The notes under the pieces were generated by a model, which had not been told where the DNA came from, searched no databases, and worked only from the letters and a program-made list of their open reading frames with translations. 64,000 nt of DNA, taken from assembly GCA_050084985.1 (NCBI GenBank), contig JBITNC010000001.1:33356001-33420000 (forward strand), written 5' to 3'. Source of the stretch: Nageia nagi. Taxonomy: Eukaryota; Pinophyta. Numbering within the stretch: position 1 is the first letter of the stretch; each line of letters starts with the position of its first letter. The translations under genes and the position numbers were made by a program. This document shows, piece by piece, positions 47,253-58,809 of this stretch.

Positions 47253-47257
47253 TTTGT

Positions 47258-47560
47258 AAATTATACAATTTCTTTGCAACCCCAAAATGTCCTACAATCT
47301 TTCAAGTATGTGCTTCTCTAATCAGTACAATCCTTTCACTTATAGGTATACATAATGCATGAAAATGATAAAGAAGTCTATTTTGCAAATAAAAATCATC
47401 CAAACCCTCATACTTGGACCTAGATGAAGACAAATACTCATACACCTCTTTGAAGTCAAGATCCTACACATATGCCTCTAAAAATAACTTTGACAAAAAA
47501 AGAAGAAAATTTAGCACTGAGAGGGAACTCATTGGCCCTTATTTGCACATTGCTAGCAAC
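47258..47560 (-). pseudogene. Integrase zinc-binding domain and RNase H end
   Basis: Reading down from the RNase H, the text CIPISERIVLIREAHT, then GHFGVAKKLYNLQ is the zinc-binding start of the integrase. It continues across the nested element at 44093. Confidence 0.75.
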
Positions 47561-47599
47561 CTATAATCAGTATTGCATGCTAATAACAATGTATAATCT

Positions 47600-48620
47600 A
47601 TAGTTATAGGTGGTCTAAAAATAATTTTAGCAACCTTATTCTATGTTCCATTCTTATACTTGATCACTATATGAAATTGTTGTAGAAAACCCATCCATCT
47701 AAGTGTCTAGTTTGTTGCAATTTTGATTGAGTTTGTAAATACTTTAATGGTTGATGATTAGTATGAATGATTATTTATTTACCCATTAAGTAATATTTCC
47801 ACTTTTTAATAACTTTAACAAATGAATAAATTTCCTTATCATAAGTAGGATAATTTAGAATGGCCCCACTAAATTTTTTAGAATGATAGTAAATTGGTTC
47901 ATCTCTTGTAACAAAATGGCTCCCATGGCATAGTCACTTTCATCAGTATCCACTTCAAATGTCTTCTACAAATTAGGAAGTGGTAGCACATGTGTACTAA
48001 TAATCTTTTGCTTCAAGGCATTAGCAAATGTTTCTTGTTGTTTCCCCCATTGAAAAACTTGCCTCTTGCTAGTTACATCATGTAAAGGTGTACAACAACA
48101 ACTTCTCCCTATGCAAAGTAGAAAATAATATCATCCAAGTATACAACAACAAAATAATCAATAAATGTATGAAGCACATGATTCATTACCCTCATAAAAG
48201 TGGTCGATGCATTGCAAAAAACAAATGGCAAAACAAGCCACTCAAATAGGCCTTGTATTGTATTGAAAGTAGTCTTCCAAATGTCCTCCTCCTTGATTAA
48301 AACTTGGTGATATCCACTCCTCAAGCCTAGTTTTGTGAAGAATATTGCCCCTTGCAACTTATCCAAAGGTCATCTATCCAAGGAAAAGGATAGTGATTTT
48401 GTTAAATGCTCTATAGTCAATACACATCCTCTATGTTTGATCCTTTTTAGGAACCAAACAACAAGTGATCCACATGGATATGTACTTGGTATGATCACTC
48501 CTTGATCAACCAACTCTTAAATTACCTTTTTATCTCCTCTTGTTCAAAAAATGATTACCAATACAAAGCTATGTTGGGCAAAGAAGCATCAGGTAATAAC
48601 TAAATATCATGCTATATATC
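47600..48620 (-). pseudogene. Reverse transcriptase and RNase H of minus chromovirus
   Basis: The open piece 48109-48366 reads [40 protein letters not shown] and then [10 protein letters not shown], with both active-site Asp residues present. The Asp of the usual KLDLRSGY is Gly. RNase H follows near 47900-47960 with FEVDTDESDYAMGAILLQE. Frame shifts and stops occur on both sides. Confidence 0.9.
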
Positions 48621-48889
48621 TTGCATAGGAGGAAATCCATGTGGCTCTTCAAATAAGTCAATAAAATTTTGAACAAAATTTGAAATGCATTCCTCTCTAT
48701 TGCATGTCACTAATGGCCTACAGGAAGTATTGCACACCACTAGAAACATGAGCTTCACCTCACTCAAGGTTCCTATTTTAACCATGATCAAAACAAACCA
48801 TTTAGAATAATTTACAAGGTGTTTTATCTAATTGAAAGTAATCAAATGTAGTTTTTTCTTTCTTTTATGTGCACCAACTAGAAACACAT

Positions 48890-49500
48890 TTCCATCTTTC
48901 ACTAATCATAATTTGTTCAATCTTTTGTAATAGATACCATCTCTATCCCACATATAAAGGTTACCAAGAATAACATCAAAAATATCTAATGGAATGACAT
49001 AAACCATAACTTCATAAATGTACTTTGTACAAATAGAAAATTTCAACTTACATTACTTAGTGACTTACAAACTAGCATTGTGATTCACCCAACACAAAGG
49101 ATATGGATTTGGATGGTTGAAAGTTTCCAATCCTAAATTACTTACCATAGTATCTGAAATCAAATTTTCTTGAGAACCTAGATCAAAAATGCAATCTACT
49201 TTGGTTTTCTTAATTTGGATTTTGATGTGAAATAATTGAATTCTTTTTTCTTCAATGTATTAAGGTTCTTTAAACTTTTGAATGTATGAACAATTTATTT
49301 TCTTATCAACATCTGAACTTCCCTCAATATATTCACATCTAAGAACCATTGCATTAGTTTTCTCATTATTCTTATGCTATTATGGATGTAATTTCTAACA
49401 TTTATCTTCAACATGGCCATCCTTATCACAATGAATACAATGCTTACTATAAACTTCTTTCTTTGAAATATTAGTGGTCATAGTTTCTTTCTTACCTTTA
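48890..49500 (-). pseudogene. Zinc knuckle and protease of minus chromovirus
   Basis: CIHCDKDGHVEDKC near 49400-49450 is a complete CCHC zinc knuckle. The protease follows with VDCIFDLGSQENLISDTM (active-site Asp kept) and later YVIPLDIFDVILGNLYMWDR. Stops are few. Confidence 0.8.
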
Positions 49501-50290
49501 CCTTTATCTTAAGATTTACCTTTCTTTTGTTCTTCCCTTGAATTAAATGCCTTCTTGGATTCATCATATTGTCTCCTTGCATTACCATCCTCCTCCAAGT
49601 ATTGTTCTTGCACACACATTTGATCAAGATTAGTAGGATTAAACAAAATGATACTCTTTTCTAAATGACTATGTAAACCTCGAATATACTTCATTAAAGT
49701 TTGAAAATCTTTTAGTGAAACCCCAAGTAGCCTATTTCCTAAATTTTGTAATGTATTCTTGAACATTTTACCCTCTTTATTGTCTAAAGAATTACCATTT
49801 CATTAATTATTTATTATGATATTCTAATGGATAAAATTGATCTCTTAACAACTCCTTAAATTCATTCCAAAAATATATTTTTGATAAGTGTTCATGACTA
49901 AGAGTTTCTACCTGGCTTTCCCACCAAACTAAAGCATGTACAATATATTTAATATAACAAAAGAGATTTTATAACATAACTTATAGCACCATGAATTTGG
50001 AAATAGACCTCCAATTATTTCAACTAATTATTTAATTTTTCCACATCAACCTTTCCTCCAAAAGTAGGAATGTCTAATTTAGTATCCACATTGAATGGAA
50101 CTAAATTTGATGAAGACAACTTAGCCAAACAAACCAAATATTTCTCAATTGCCTAAAATCTCCTTTCAAAATCAACATCCAACATGGTATGAATAGTATA
50201 TTGTTGCACATTTACATTATCCATTTCAGTCACTCTACACCTTCGACCAATCTTAGGATCCTTTGGAATCAACATTGGTCTTTGATATGT
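49501..50290 (-). pseudogene. Gag of minus chromovirus
   Basis: The N-terminal part reads KLDIPTFGGKVDVEKLNN and LEVYFQIHGAIS. The open piece 49509-49766 reads LKDFQTLMKYIRGLHSHLEK, SIILFNPTNLDQMCVQEQYL, the end of the capsid domain. The middle has several frame changes. Confidence 0.8.
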
Positions 50291-50366
50291 CCTCCTAAAC
50301 ATCAAAAATCATTTACGTGGTAGCATAAAATTCTTAAAATTTTGGCCTCAAATTTTGTGCACACAA

Positions 50367-50378
50367 GCTCTGATACCA
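50367..50378 (-). other. Primer-binding site, initiator Met tRNA
   Basis: The minus strand reads TGGTATCAGAGC, a perfect copy of the common plant retrotransposon site for initiator methionine tRNA, two bases inside the 5' LTR. Confidence 0.95.
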
Positions 50379-50380
50379 TG

Positions 50381-51078
50381 TGATCTGTAATCATTAAATG
50401 CTTAAAGCATAGTCAAATCCTCATTTATAGATTCAAACAAAAAAATTCACCATTATGAGATCATACAAATTGCATATAAATTCAAAATTGCACAAGATAA
50501 AAACTATAAACTAGCAATCTCAAATACACAACAATATCAACATAATGATTTACCTTAGTTCACCTAATGTGGGCTAATCCAATATAGAATTAGAGTATTC
50601 TCTTCTCATTGTATATAGAAATTACAATAATACATGCATAGAAAAATACCATCAATACAATATAAATACAATCTCCTATAGCAAGAAGAATAATTATAGA
50701 ACTACAAAAACTCTATAATGACTCTTGATCTTTCTCCAAATTCTTACAATCTTAAAATCCTAAAACTCTTTACAACTTCCCTTATGGAATCAAAGAGTAG
50801 CATGCCATTAAATAAGCCTATAACCATCTCCAAGATTCTGGTTGAAGATATTGAACCTCTCAATTGCTCAAAACATTGATGTCCCTTCAATTTTCCTTAC
50901 TATCTCATCAAGAAGCATGCCATTAATGACCTAAATACAATATAGCACATCATTGGCAAAATGGTTATATACATTGATCATCTCCAAATTTTAATCTTTG
51001 GTTTGTATCGAAGTACAAATACCTCTAGAATGAGTACTGCTCCTGCAAAGACAACCTGACATAATCTAATTCAAATAA
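50381..51078 (-). repeat. 5' LTR of minus-strand chromovirus
   Basis: It pairs with 42520-43238. Its outer flank is TTTAT (51079-51083), identical to the left flank. The two LTRs differ by many substitutions and small gaps, so this insertion is clearly older than the one nested in it. Confidence 0.9.
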
Positions 51079-51289
51079 TTTATAGATTGAGAAAATTGGG
51101 AAAGTTTCCATTTTGGAGATAAAAGTAGTATAAAAAAACTTATCAAGTATTGTCATGGTGGTGATCCAAAGTTTAGATGCATAGGATTGGTTATGAGTCA
51201 TCCTTGAGTCATTATCTTTGTAGCCAAGTCATTTAACAACTTACAATTTTTATTTTGATTTTGCCAATCACATAATCATCGACATCTAG

Positions 51290-53330
51290 GTATCAAGCAC
51301 TATCATTTGCATTAAATCATCGATGTCCCATATTAGACACTGGAAATTGGTATTTATTATAATGCTTTTAATTTTTTATCCTTATTTCATCTATCAAAAG
51401 AGGGATCATTATATGCAAAGGATAATTCAAAAATCTACCTTTATGAAGATGGATGTATTCAAATTTCTTAACTTGTGTTTTTGATTCTAGTTAATGTTTT
51501 GGATTGACCTATTCTCTAAAATAAGGTAAATTTGATTGCCCTAATCATGAATAAATATATTTTCAATCTTTTTCATTTGAAGCATTTTGAAAATAGTGTT
51601 TTTTGTATTATCAAAGTGAAATTTGTGTGTATCACTATACCATATGTTGTTTGTGACAATTGTGTGATGAGACTCTAGTTCATCTTTGCATTCCTAAGAT
51701 AGTATATGATATAGAAGCATAATTTGTGAATATAATTATTTTGATTTTTCTACTCTTTGTCCCAACAATAGGGTTACATGATGATATTGCATAAAATTTC
51801 ATACTATGTATTTAATCATGTTCAAGTTTTTTAAATTTTGGATTACTCATAAGTGTTAGTTTTTCCAATGCATGTGACATTGGCTGTAAGGATAAGTAAG
51901 AGGCTTGCTCATTTTTTCTTTGATACATTTTTTAATTTTTAATACATTATATTTTTTATTTTTTTACATTGAAGGTTCAAGATGAGGGGTACAGTGTAGT
52001 TATTATCCCATCAAGGACTCATGAAGGGATGTTTTAATATTGCCTCATTAGGGACTCACAATGAGACACCAAAGGGATTACAATTTTTTTGCATTTTTTA
52101 TTTGAATAAAAACAAAAATAAGTTTGTTCAATTTCCCTAAGTTTTGGGTTTAACATGTAAGTCAATGTTTAAAATTGGCCTAATCTCTTGAATAAGTCAA
52201 ACTTGATTTATTGAATCATGACTAACTATGTTCTAATATTTTGCACTTGACATATTTTGAAAACCATTATGGTGTACACTAAAACATCACTTATGTTTAT
52301 CTCCATATTGTATGTTGTTTGTGACAATTGTGTGATGAGACTTTAGTTCATCTCCACATGCCAAAGCTAGTACATGATAATAAGCTTATCTTGTGTATAA
52401 AATTGATTTATTTTTGTTGCTCTTTATCCTATCAGTGAGGGTACATGATGATCTTGCACACAAGGTCATATCATGCTTTTAAACCATGTTCCATTTTTTG
52501 AAGCTCAAATTATTCATGAGATTCAATCACTTTTATATATGTTACTTTGGTTAATTTAATAAGTAGGAGGCTTGCTCATTTTATTTTTGACACATTTTTG
52601 TTACCTCATCAAGGATCCATGATGAGGCATCTAAAGATGGATTTAAATATTTTTATGCATATATGTTTATATAGTCACATATTTTTGTATTACCTTATCT
52701 AGAAGTCTTGATGACATGCTAGAGGAAGGGCTTACAGATTTTGTATTTTTTATCATTTTTAAAAAATTATGATTTTAAGTGATCATCATTTTTCATGTCT
52801 AGTCATCGATATTTCACCTCAGTCATTGACATCTAACCTAAACTTGCCAATATTCAAAGTCACAAGTTAAATAAAAATAAAAAGGTGAGTTATCTTTTTC
52901 CTATTTTCTAGAGCTCTATCAGCCTGTCCCACTCTCTTCACTATTGACCACTTATTTAGCTTCATTGTCACTTTTTGTGAGTCAGCATATCATTAAGGAG
53001 GAGACTAGTTATCCAAATGAGGCAAATTAGGGATGAGGTAGGGTTTTCAAACCCTCTTTTTAATTTTTTATTTAATAGTTCATTTTTGTGGGTACAATAA
53101 AAAATAGAAACCACATGATTATTTAGTTTTGTATTTATCACATTTTCATCCATTTAAAATTTGCATTTAGGTTATTTTTTGGGTTTTTCAAATTTTTTGG
53201 GCACTTCTATCACTATCACTAGCTAAGGTTGAAGGGTTTCAAGGTCATCAATGTTTAGCTATTAGACATTGATGATTCTACAACTTGGTTTCCCGATCAT
53301 TGACATTCAATCATTAATTCAATTTTTTTA
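51290..53330. repeat. Scattered CATCGATGTC-like motif
   Basis: Variants of CATCGACATCTA or CATTGATGTC, in both orientations, occur near 51282, 51325, 52804, 52825, 53250, 53265 and 53300. They flank the tandem duplication on both sides. The meaning is unknown. Confidence 0.45.
51430..52770 (+). repeat. Two-copy tandem duplication, period about 667 bp
   Basis: TTGTGACAATTGTGTGATGA occurs at 51651 and 52319, and AGGCTTGCTCATTTT at 51901 and 52568, distances of 668 and 667. Surrounding text matches in order, with many point differences. No coding signal lies in either copy. Confidence 0.85.
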
Positions 53331-53539
53331 ACCTATCTTAGTTTATTATTTTTATATGTTTGATATGTTTTTGATCCTAGGGATTGTTATCTCACCATTT
53401 TGTAGAAGGGGCATCCATTTCTTACTACTATAAACCACGCCTTTTTTTGAAGTGTGGGTTTTAGAGGTGGACCCTACATGTGTCATATTCATTGAAAGTA
53501 CCCTCTCATGTTAACTTTTCTAGAGAGGTGGGACTCCAC

Positions 53540-54424
53540 CACTTCTACATTCCATATCTCAATAGAGGATATGACTATCATAATGGAAGACATCCATCAT
53601 CTCTACCATTTTCCCATTCATGGCCAATAGATTCAACATATCATGGATAGGGATGATACCAAGCCTACTATCTCCTAGTTTTATGAGGAAAATAGAGTTT
53701 TGATATCATGTTTAAGATCAGCTCAAGTGGTATTAGTTATTTTTAGTATTGGTATGAGTATCAGTAGGGAAGCATCAAGTTCTCCTTTTAGATGGGCATG
53801 ATCCAATGCTATGCTTTTCCTGATATGGGTAGTGGTTGATTTTGGTGGTCATTGCTTCTTATCATTGTAGATATGATGCAACTTGGCACCATATTTTCTT
53901 GGATTCCCACTTTATTAACATAGTACTATAGGGATTTATTATTTTACTCATAGGGTAACAAGATCTCATTATCAATTATGATCACACTTCAAGCATGGGA
54001 TTGTGAGCAAATTGTTGTTTTACATCCTCATGAACTTCTTATTCCTAGTTTTATGAAAAATGTTGAGGATCCAACAAGTATTATGAGATGGAGGTAGTAT
54101 TTCTACATCTTCCATACTAATAGAGTTCATATAGGCTTACATTTCTACCATGGGATCCTTAGCTAGTTTGTATCTAACCATATCAAGTTTCATCCTTATT
54201 TTCAATATCTAGTATGGGATGAGTTAGAGGCAAAGTTGATAGGTATTTGATAGGTGAGGGTTCTAAGTGGTTAGTGGATAGATTTTTTTAGATTAGTTTC
54301 ATTTTGAGCATGTTAGGCATTAGTTTAGTCTAGTCCAAGATGTTCCTTCAAAGTCTATGATAAATCAAAGAGAGGACACTCTTCCCATGGAGGGTTTTGA
54401 GCCTCTTATTTATTTTGATCCTGA
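53540..54424 (+). pseudogene. Plant-mobile-domain-like ORF, left part
   Basis: The frame reads SIEDMTIIMEDIHHLYHFPI, which fits the start of plant mobile domains (MT-T-EDV-LL-LPI-G). A later frame reads DCEQIVVLHPHELLIPSF, VHIGLHFYHGILS and HPYFQYLVWDELEAKLIG, and then MEGFEPLIYFDP up to the copia insertion. Stops and frame changes are common. These domains occur in MULE and gypsy elements as well as host genes. The family call is tentative. Confidence 0.4.
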
Positions 54425-54929
54425 TGAAGGAACTAACACTAACAAGATAATTCCTAAACAACCAAAATATTTTGAAAGCTTACAATACACATCTTAAAAA
54501 CTCACAAATAAGACAATCTCATAAAGTAACTCAAGATGTAAAGTGATTCCTCCAACTAGAAGTACATCTACTAACTAAATCTTTACTTCAATCATAAATA
54601 CAATTCTCTTACAATCCTCCTAATGTCAACTCTTACACTTCTATAATATAGCATAACTTTACTTCACAAATTGATGTATGATCACAAAGAGGGAACCTTC
54701 TATTTATAGGCTAAATCCCTCTTTGGATCACCCTTTTATCCAATGTACAATAGCATAACATGCACATCCTTTTACCTAAGGGGCATGCTCATGACATGGA
54801 GTGTAGGACAAGTTACATTATCATATTTATTTAAATACTTAAGGTATCAAATGATACCCTTAATTATTAATGAACTTACATAGAATATTTAATACAAACC
54901 TTTACAATAATGCAATATAAATTCCAACA
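54425..54929 (-). repeat. 3' LTR of minus-strand copia element
   Basis: It matches 62606-63111 closely. On the minus strand it starts TGTTGGAATTTATA and contains the TATA box CTATAAATAGAAGG near 54710. The polypurine tract AAAGGGGAG directly precedes it (54930-54938). Confidence 0.95.
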
Positions 54930-54939
54930 CTCCCCTTTA

Positions 54940-55735
54940 ATGCAATATTGGGATAGAGTGAGGAAGAGAGAAGAAGAAGAGAAAGTAAGAGATTTATCCT
55001 CTAAATACATGCAATGAAGATGAGAACTTTTTACATATTTTTGAAGTAAAAAAAATCTAGTTTGAGACTCACTACTTTGCCAAATACAATCATTAACCAC
55101 AACCAGTTTCAATGTACATGGAGTAGTCATCCAATTGGAAGTCATGAAGAGTCTTCAAGAGTCTGCATACCTAAGGTAAGTCACTTTCAATCTCAAAGGA
55201 ACTTGCAAGTCATAAGTAGCTCAAATAATAAGATCAGTTAGATGCATCATATTCATATCAACAAGGATAGATGAATCACACAAACGCCACATGAACTAAT
55301 CAATGGTGCACTATAAGTCATCACGAAGATGCCATGCCAAAAACTTATAGTCACCTACTTTATATAAAATATATGTTGATTATCATTAAAAAATAGAGCA
55401 TGCACATACAAGTTTCTCACATATGGATAACTAAATAGTGCCAAAAGGCACATAAGAGTTCTTTACACATGGATAACTGAACAATGCTAGATTGACCAAA
55501 AATAGAGTATGCACATATGATTTCCTTACATATGAATAATTGAATAATGCCAAAAGACACATAAGATTTCATCACATATGGATAACTAAATAGTGCTAGA
55601 TTGGCCAATTTGTACAACAAGTTTCTCATGTAGAACAAACTTACCATAAATATGTACAATAAAATCAACATTATACATCACAAAATCCTTCTAGGCATGA
55701 AGTTGTCATCACAAACATGAATTCAATACAAGAAT
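54940..55735 (-). other. 3' untranslated tail of copia element
   Basis: About 800 bases lie between the RNase H stop and the polypurine tract, without a recognised domain. It contains a tandem array at 55385-55610 and a second purine tract (CTCAAGGGGGAG on the minus strand, 55741-55752) at the end of the coding region. Confidence 0.6.
55385..55610. repeat. Composite tandem repeat, 46 + 63 bp
   Basis: ACATATGGATAACTAAATAG-like starts lie at 55419, 55465, 55528 and 55574, alternating 46 and 63 bases apart, so the full period is about 109. One half-unit ends GCCAAAAGGCACATAAGA, the other GCTAGATTGACC. Confidence 0.8.
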
Positions 55736-56335
55736 TCAAACTTCACTCCCCCTTGAGGGCAACTTCACCAACCTAATAGCATCTCTAAGCTTAAAACATT
55801 TAACTTTCAAGAGAGGCTTGGTGAACAAATCAATAGAGTTTAAGATGGATGGAAAATACTCTAGGTGTATGATGCCATCAAGAACCTTCTCCCTAATAAA
55901 ATGGGCATGGATTTCCACATATTTTGTTCTTTAATAGAACATAAGATTCTTAACCAAAGAAATAGTTGATTGATTATCTGAAGAGATCAAAGATGAGCCA
56001 CCTTGCTTATACCTAATTTTTTTCAAAAGATGCCTTAGCCAAATGGCTTCTTGGGCTACAACAAACATAGCATGGTATTCAAATTATATGGTGGAAAGAG
56101 AAATAGTAGGCTACTTCTTGGAATCCCAAGAGATAGCACTTGAACCAATGCTAAACATATATGCAGAGGTTGACTTCCTATCATCTTTATCTCCCCCATA
56201 GTCAAAATTTGAGAATCTAGAGAGAACAAATGAGGGCAACTTGGAATACTTGAGATTAAGATCCTTAGTCCCTACAACATACCTCAAAATTTGCTTAACA
56301 ATATTGAGGTGCTTAACATAAGGTTTTTGCATGAA
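55736..56335 (-). pseudogene. Copia RNase H (minus element)
   Basis: The open pieces read VKHLNIVKQILRYVVGTKDL, DYGGDKDDRKSTSAYMFSIG and SSAISWDSKK. The last one reads IREKVLDGIIHLEYFPSILN, DLFTKPLLKVKCFKLRD. This is the complete C-terminus of copia pol. Confidence 0.9.
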
Positions 56336-56399
56336 TCATGCCATCAGATTCATTGTAAAGGCAATATTTGCCCTAGATATAGTCAAATACAAAAGACTA

Positions 56400-57230
56400 C
56401 CAATTAATTACTTGTAAGCTATAGCATCAGCTAATTGAGAGTTGGAGCTTAAAGAAATAGTAATTCCAAGAGAGATTGAGATCATAACATATCTGCACTC
56501 CTCCATTCCAAACTTCTACAAGATGTTTGATATATACTTAGATTGACTAAGGTAAGTACAATTCTTGTATTAATACACTTGCATTTTAAGATAGTAGTGA
56601 AAGAGACCAAGATTAGTCATTTCAAATGTTGCCTTAAGTTTGGATATGCACTCTTGAATGATTTTATCATTATTCTTAGTTATCAAAAGACCATCCACAT
56701 AAAAAGAATCAAGACCATGTCTTTCCCTATATTGAGCACATATAGATCAAAGTCAAAAAAACACTTGGAGAAACCAATGTCTACAAAGTACCTTGAAATC
56801 TTTTTGTACCAAGCTTGTGGTGCTTACTTAAGTCCATACAATGACTTCTTTAGCTTGCACACAAAGAACTCTTTGCCTTCCACAATAAACCCTTCTGGTT
56901 GGTTCATGAAGATTTCCACATCTAGGTCACCATTAAGAAATGCACTCTTGACATAAAGTTGAAAAACTTTCCATATTTGAGCTATAGAAAGAGTAAGAAT
57001 AATTCCCATAGTAGGCATCTTTACCATGGGAGCAAAGGTTTTCTCATAATCTACACCATATTTTTGAGCAAAACCTTTAGCTACTAATCTTGCCTTGTAT
57101 TTTTCAATATATCCAACTAAATTGAACTTGACCTTGTAGATCCACTTATTACCACTCATATTATTTTCATTAGGATAAGGAATCAAGTCCTAAGTTTTTT
57201 TTTTCATAAGTGCCTCATACTTTACTTTCA
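56400..57230 (-). pseudogene. Copia reverse transcriptase (minus element)
   Basis: The open piece 56824-57186 reads GNKWIYKVKFNLVGYIEKYK, ARLVAKGFAQKYGVDYEKTF and QLYVKSAFLNGDLDVEIFMN. The first catalytic Asp (usual QLDVKSAFLNG) is Tyr. Downstream the YVDD box reads YVDGLLI, so the last Asp is Gly. Two of the metal-binding residues are therefore gone. Confidence 0.9.
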
Positions 57231-57393
57231 TGGCTTCCATCCAGCACTTATGCATTGAAGCTTCTTTGAAGGTTGAGGGCTCATGCTTGTTATCAATCTT
57301 GGCAAACATGGATTTGTTCAAGGTCATGCTTTTTCTTACCCTTTGTGTTGGAAAATTTTATTCCTGAGGTAACTTATCTACATTAATATCCAA

Positions 57394-58125
57394 CTAGCTA
57401 GGAGCAATTGAAGAGACCTTTGGATCATCAACATCCTCATTAGAAGTAGATTCTTTAGAAAGTTCATTGAACTTTACATCCTTTGAAATGAAAACTACTT
57501 TATAGGTTGGAGAGTAGATCCCATAGCCTCTATGTTGACTATCATAACTCATAAAAATGCATTTTTTAGGTCTTTTGTCCAACTTCCTCCTTTTCTCAAA
57601 AATAATGTAAGAGAATGCTTCACAACCAAATACCCTATGGTGAGAAATGTTAGGTTTTCTTCCTAACCATACCTCAAAAGGAATTTTACTTTGAATAGCT
57701 TTTATGGGACACCTATTCAAGATATAAATAGTAATGCTTACAACTTCACCCCATAAGAATATAAGAAGATTACCCAACATGCATCTACCCATTACCATAA
57801 TTGTTCTATTTTTCCTTTTGACAACACCATTCTACTAAGAAGTGTAAGGAATCATAAACTACCTCTTGATTCTATACTTAGCATAATAGTCATTGAACTC
57901 ATTGCTATTATATTCTTTCCTATTATTTGATCTCAACATCTTGATTTTAAGGTTATTTTTATTCTTAACAAAGGCCTTAAAAACCTTAAAGCTCTCAAAG
58001 GTTTGATCCTTGCGTTCAAGTAGATACCCAAAGGTCATCCTACTAAAGTCATCAATGAAGGTCAAGATGTAAGATGCTCCTCCAAGTGACTTAGTTTGAA
58101 ATAGACCCATCAAATCTAAATGCAT
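57394..58125 (-). pseudogene. Copia integrase (minus element)
   Basis: The core reads HLDLMGLFQTKSLGGASYIL, TFIDDFSRMTFGYLL, LRSNNRKEYNSNEF (usual LRSDNGGEY, Asp changed to Asn) and NGVVKRKNRTI (usual NGVVERKN, Glu changed to Lys). The later part has ILNRCPIKAIQSKIPFEVWL and RVFGCEAFSYI. Both replacements are single transitions. Confidence 0.9.
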
Positions 58126-58139
58126 AATTTGAAGAGGTT

Positions 58140-58700
58140 GATATGCTCTTATTACCTTATATTTTTCAAACTTTTACTTATGCATTTTGCCAATAATGCA
58201 CTTCTCACATAGACCAACTGAAGGAGAAATTGAAGGTAAACCATCCACAAGTTGTTGGTCTTTTATGAATTGAATACTCTTGTGGTTAAGATTCCCTAAA
58301 CAATGGTGCTAAATATTGCCTTTAGAACACACACTAGAAGTAAGACACATATTTGATAGAACTTGATCCATAATGTAGAGGTTATCTTTCATAGATCCTT
58401 TAACCAATGTGGCAATTTCTTTCTTAATGCATCAAGATTGAGATTCAAACTCAAAAGAGAACCCTTTTCTATCAACTTGGATCATAGAGACAAGGTTCAT
58501 ACTTAACTTAAGAACATAGAGAACATTTTTAAGAATCTTTCCATGAATCAGCACACTCCTAATTCCTTGGATTTCAAGGGTAGAGTTATCACCTATCACA
58601 ATCGCATCTTTTCTATATTTTTGAATGTTCTCAAACTTTTCTTTTTCAAAGCATAAGTGATTAAGAATCAACAATCCACTTAGATGAAAAAGAGTGAGAT
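58140..58700 (-). pseudogene. Copia protease and GAG-pre-integrase region
   Basis: EKFENIQKYRKDAIVIGDNS, GIRSVLIHGKILKNVLYVLK and LSMNLVSMIQVDRKG follow the usual copia protease pattern. The active-site part before it (LSGLLILNHLC) is badly changed from the expected DSG-SRHI motif. Confidence 0.75.
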
Positions 58701-58809
58701 ATGAAGTGGAGTATTATAACAAAATCAACATGACTATTCTTCTTTCCTTTGTAGTTCATTACATTTCCATTGCCTTTGTTCTTTTTCTCTCTTTTCATTT
58801 TATAGTAAT

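Larger units (their letters stand above)
44094..47257 (+). mobile_element. Non-autonomous LTR element nested in integrase, TSD TTTGT
   Basis: The insertion occupies 44099-47252 with TTTGT at 44094-44098 and 47253-47257. Removing it and one duplication restores the integrase reading GHFGVAKKLYNLQ to RYVY. The 3' LTR (46939-47252) is preceded by AAGGGGGAGAA, a polypurine tract. The left LTR keeps only its first 218 bases. The interior has no gag zinc knuckle, protease, RT, RNase H or integrase, only acidic open frames. The two LTR copies differ at about four positions in 218, so this is the youngest insertion dated here. Confidence 0.92.
42515..51083 (-). mobile_element. Ty3/gypsy chromovirus, both LTRs, TSD TTTAT, with nested insertion
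   Basis: The element spans 42520-51078 and is flanked by TTTAT at 42515-42519 and 51079-51083. LTRs (719 and 698 bases) begin TGATC and end GATCA on the minus strand. A perfect primer site and the order gag, protease, RT, RNase H, integrase, chromodomain-like tail are present. Without the 3.15-kb insertion at 44099-47252 it is about 5.4 kb, normal for a chromovirus. Coding parts are interrupted by stops. Confidence 0.95.
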
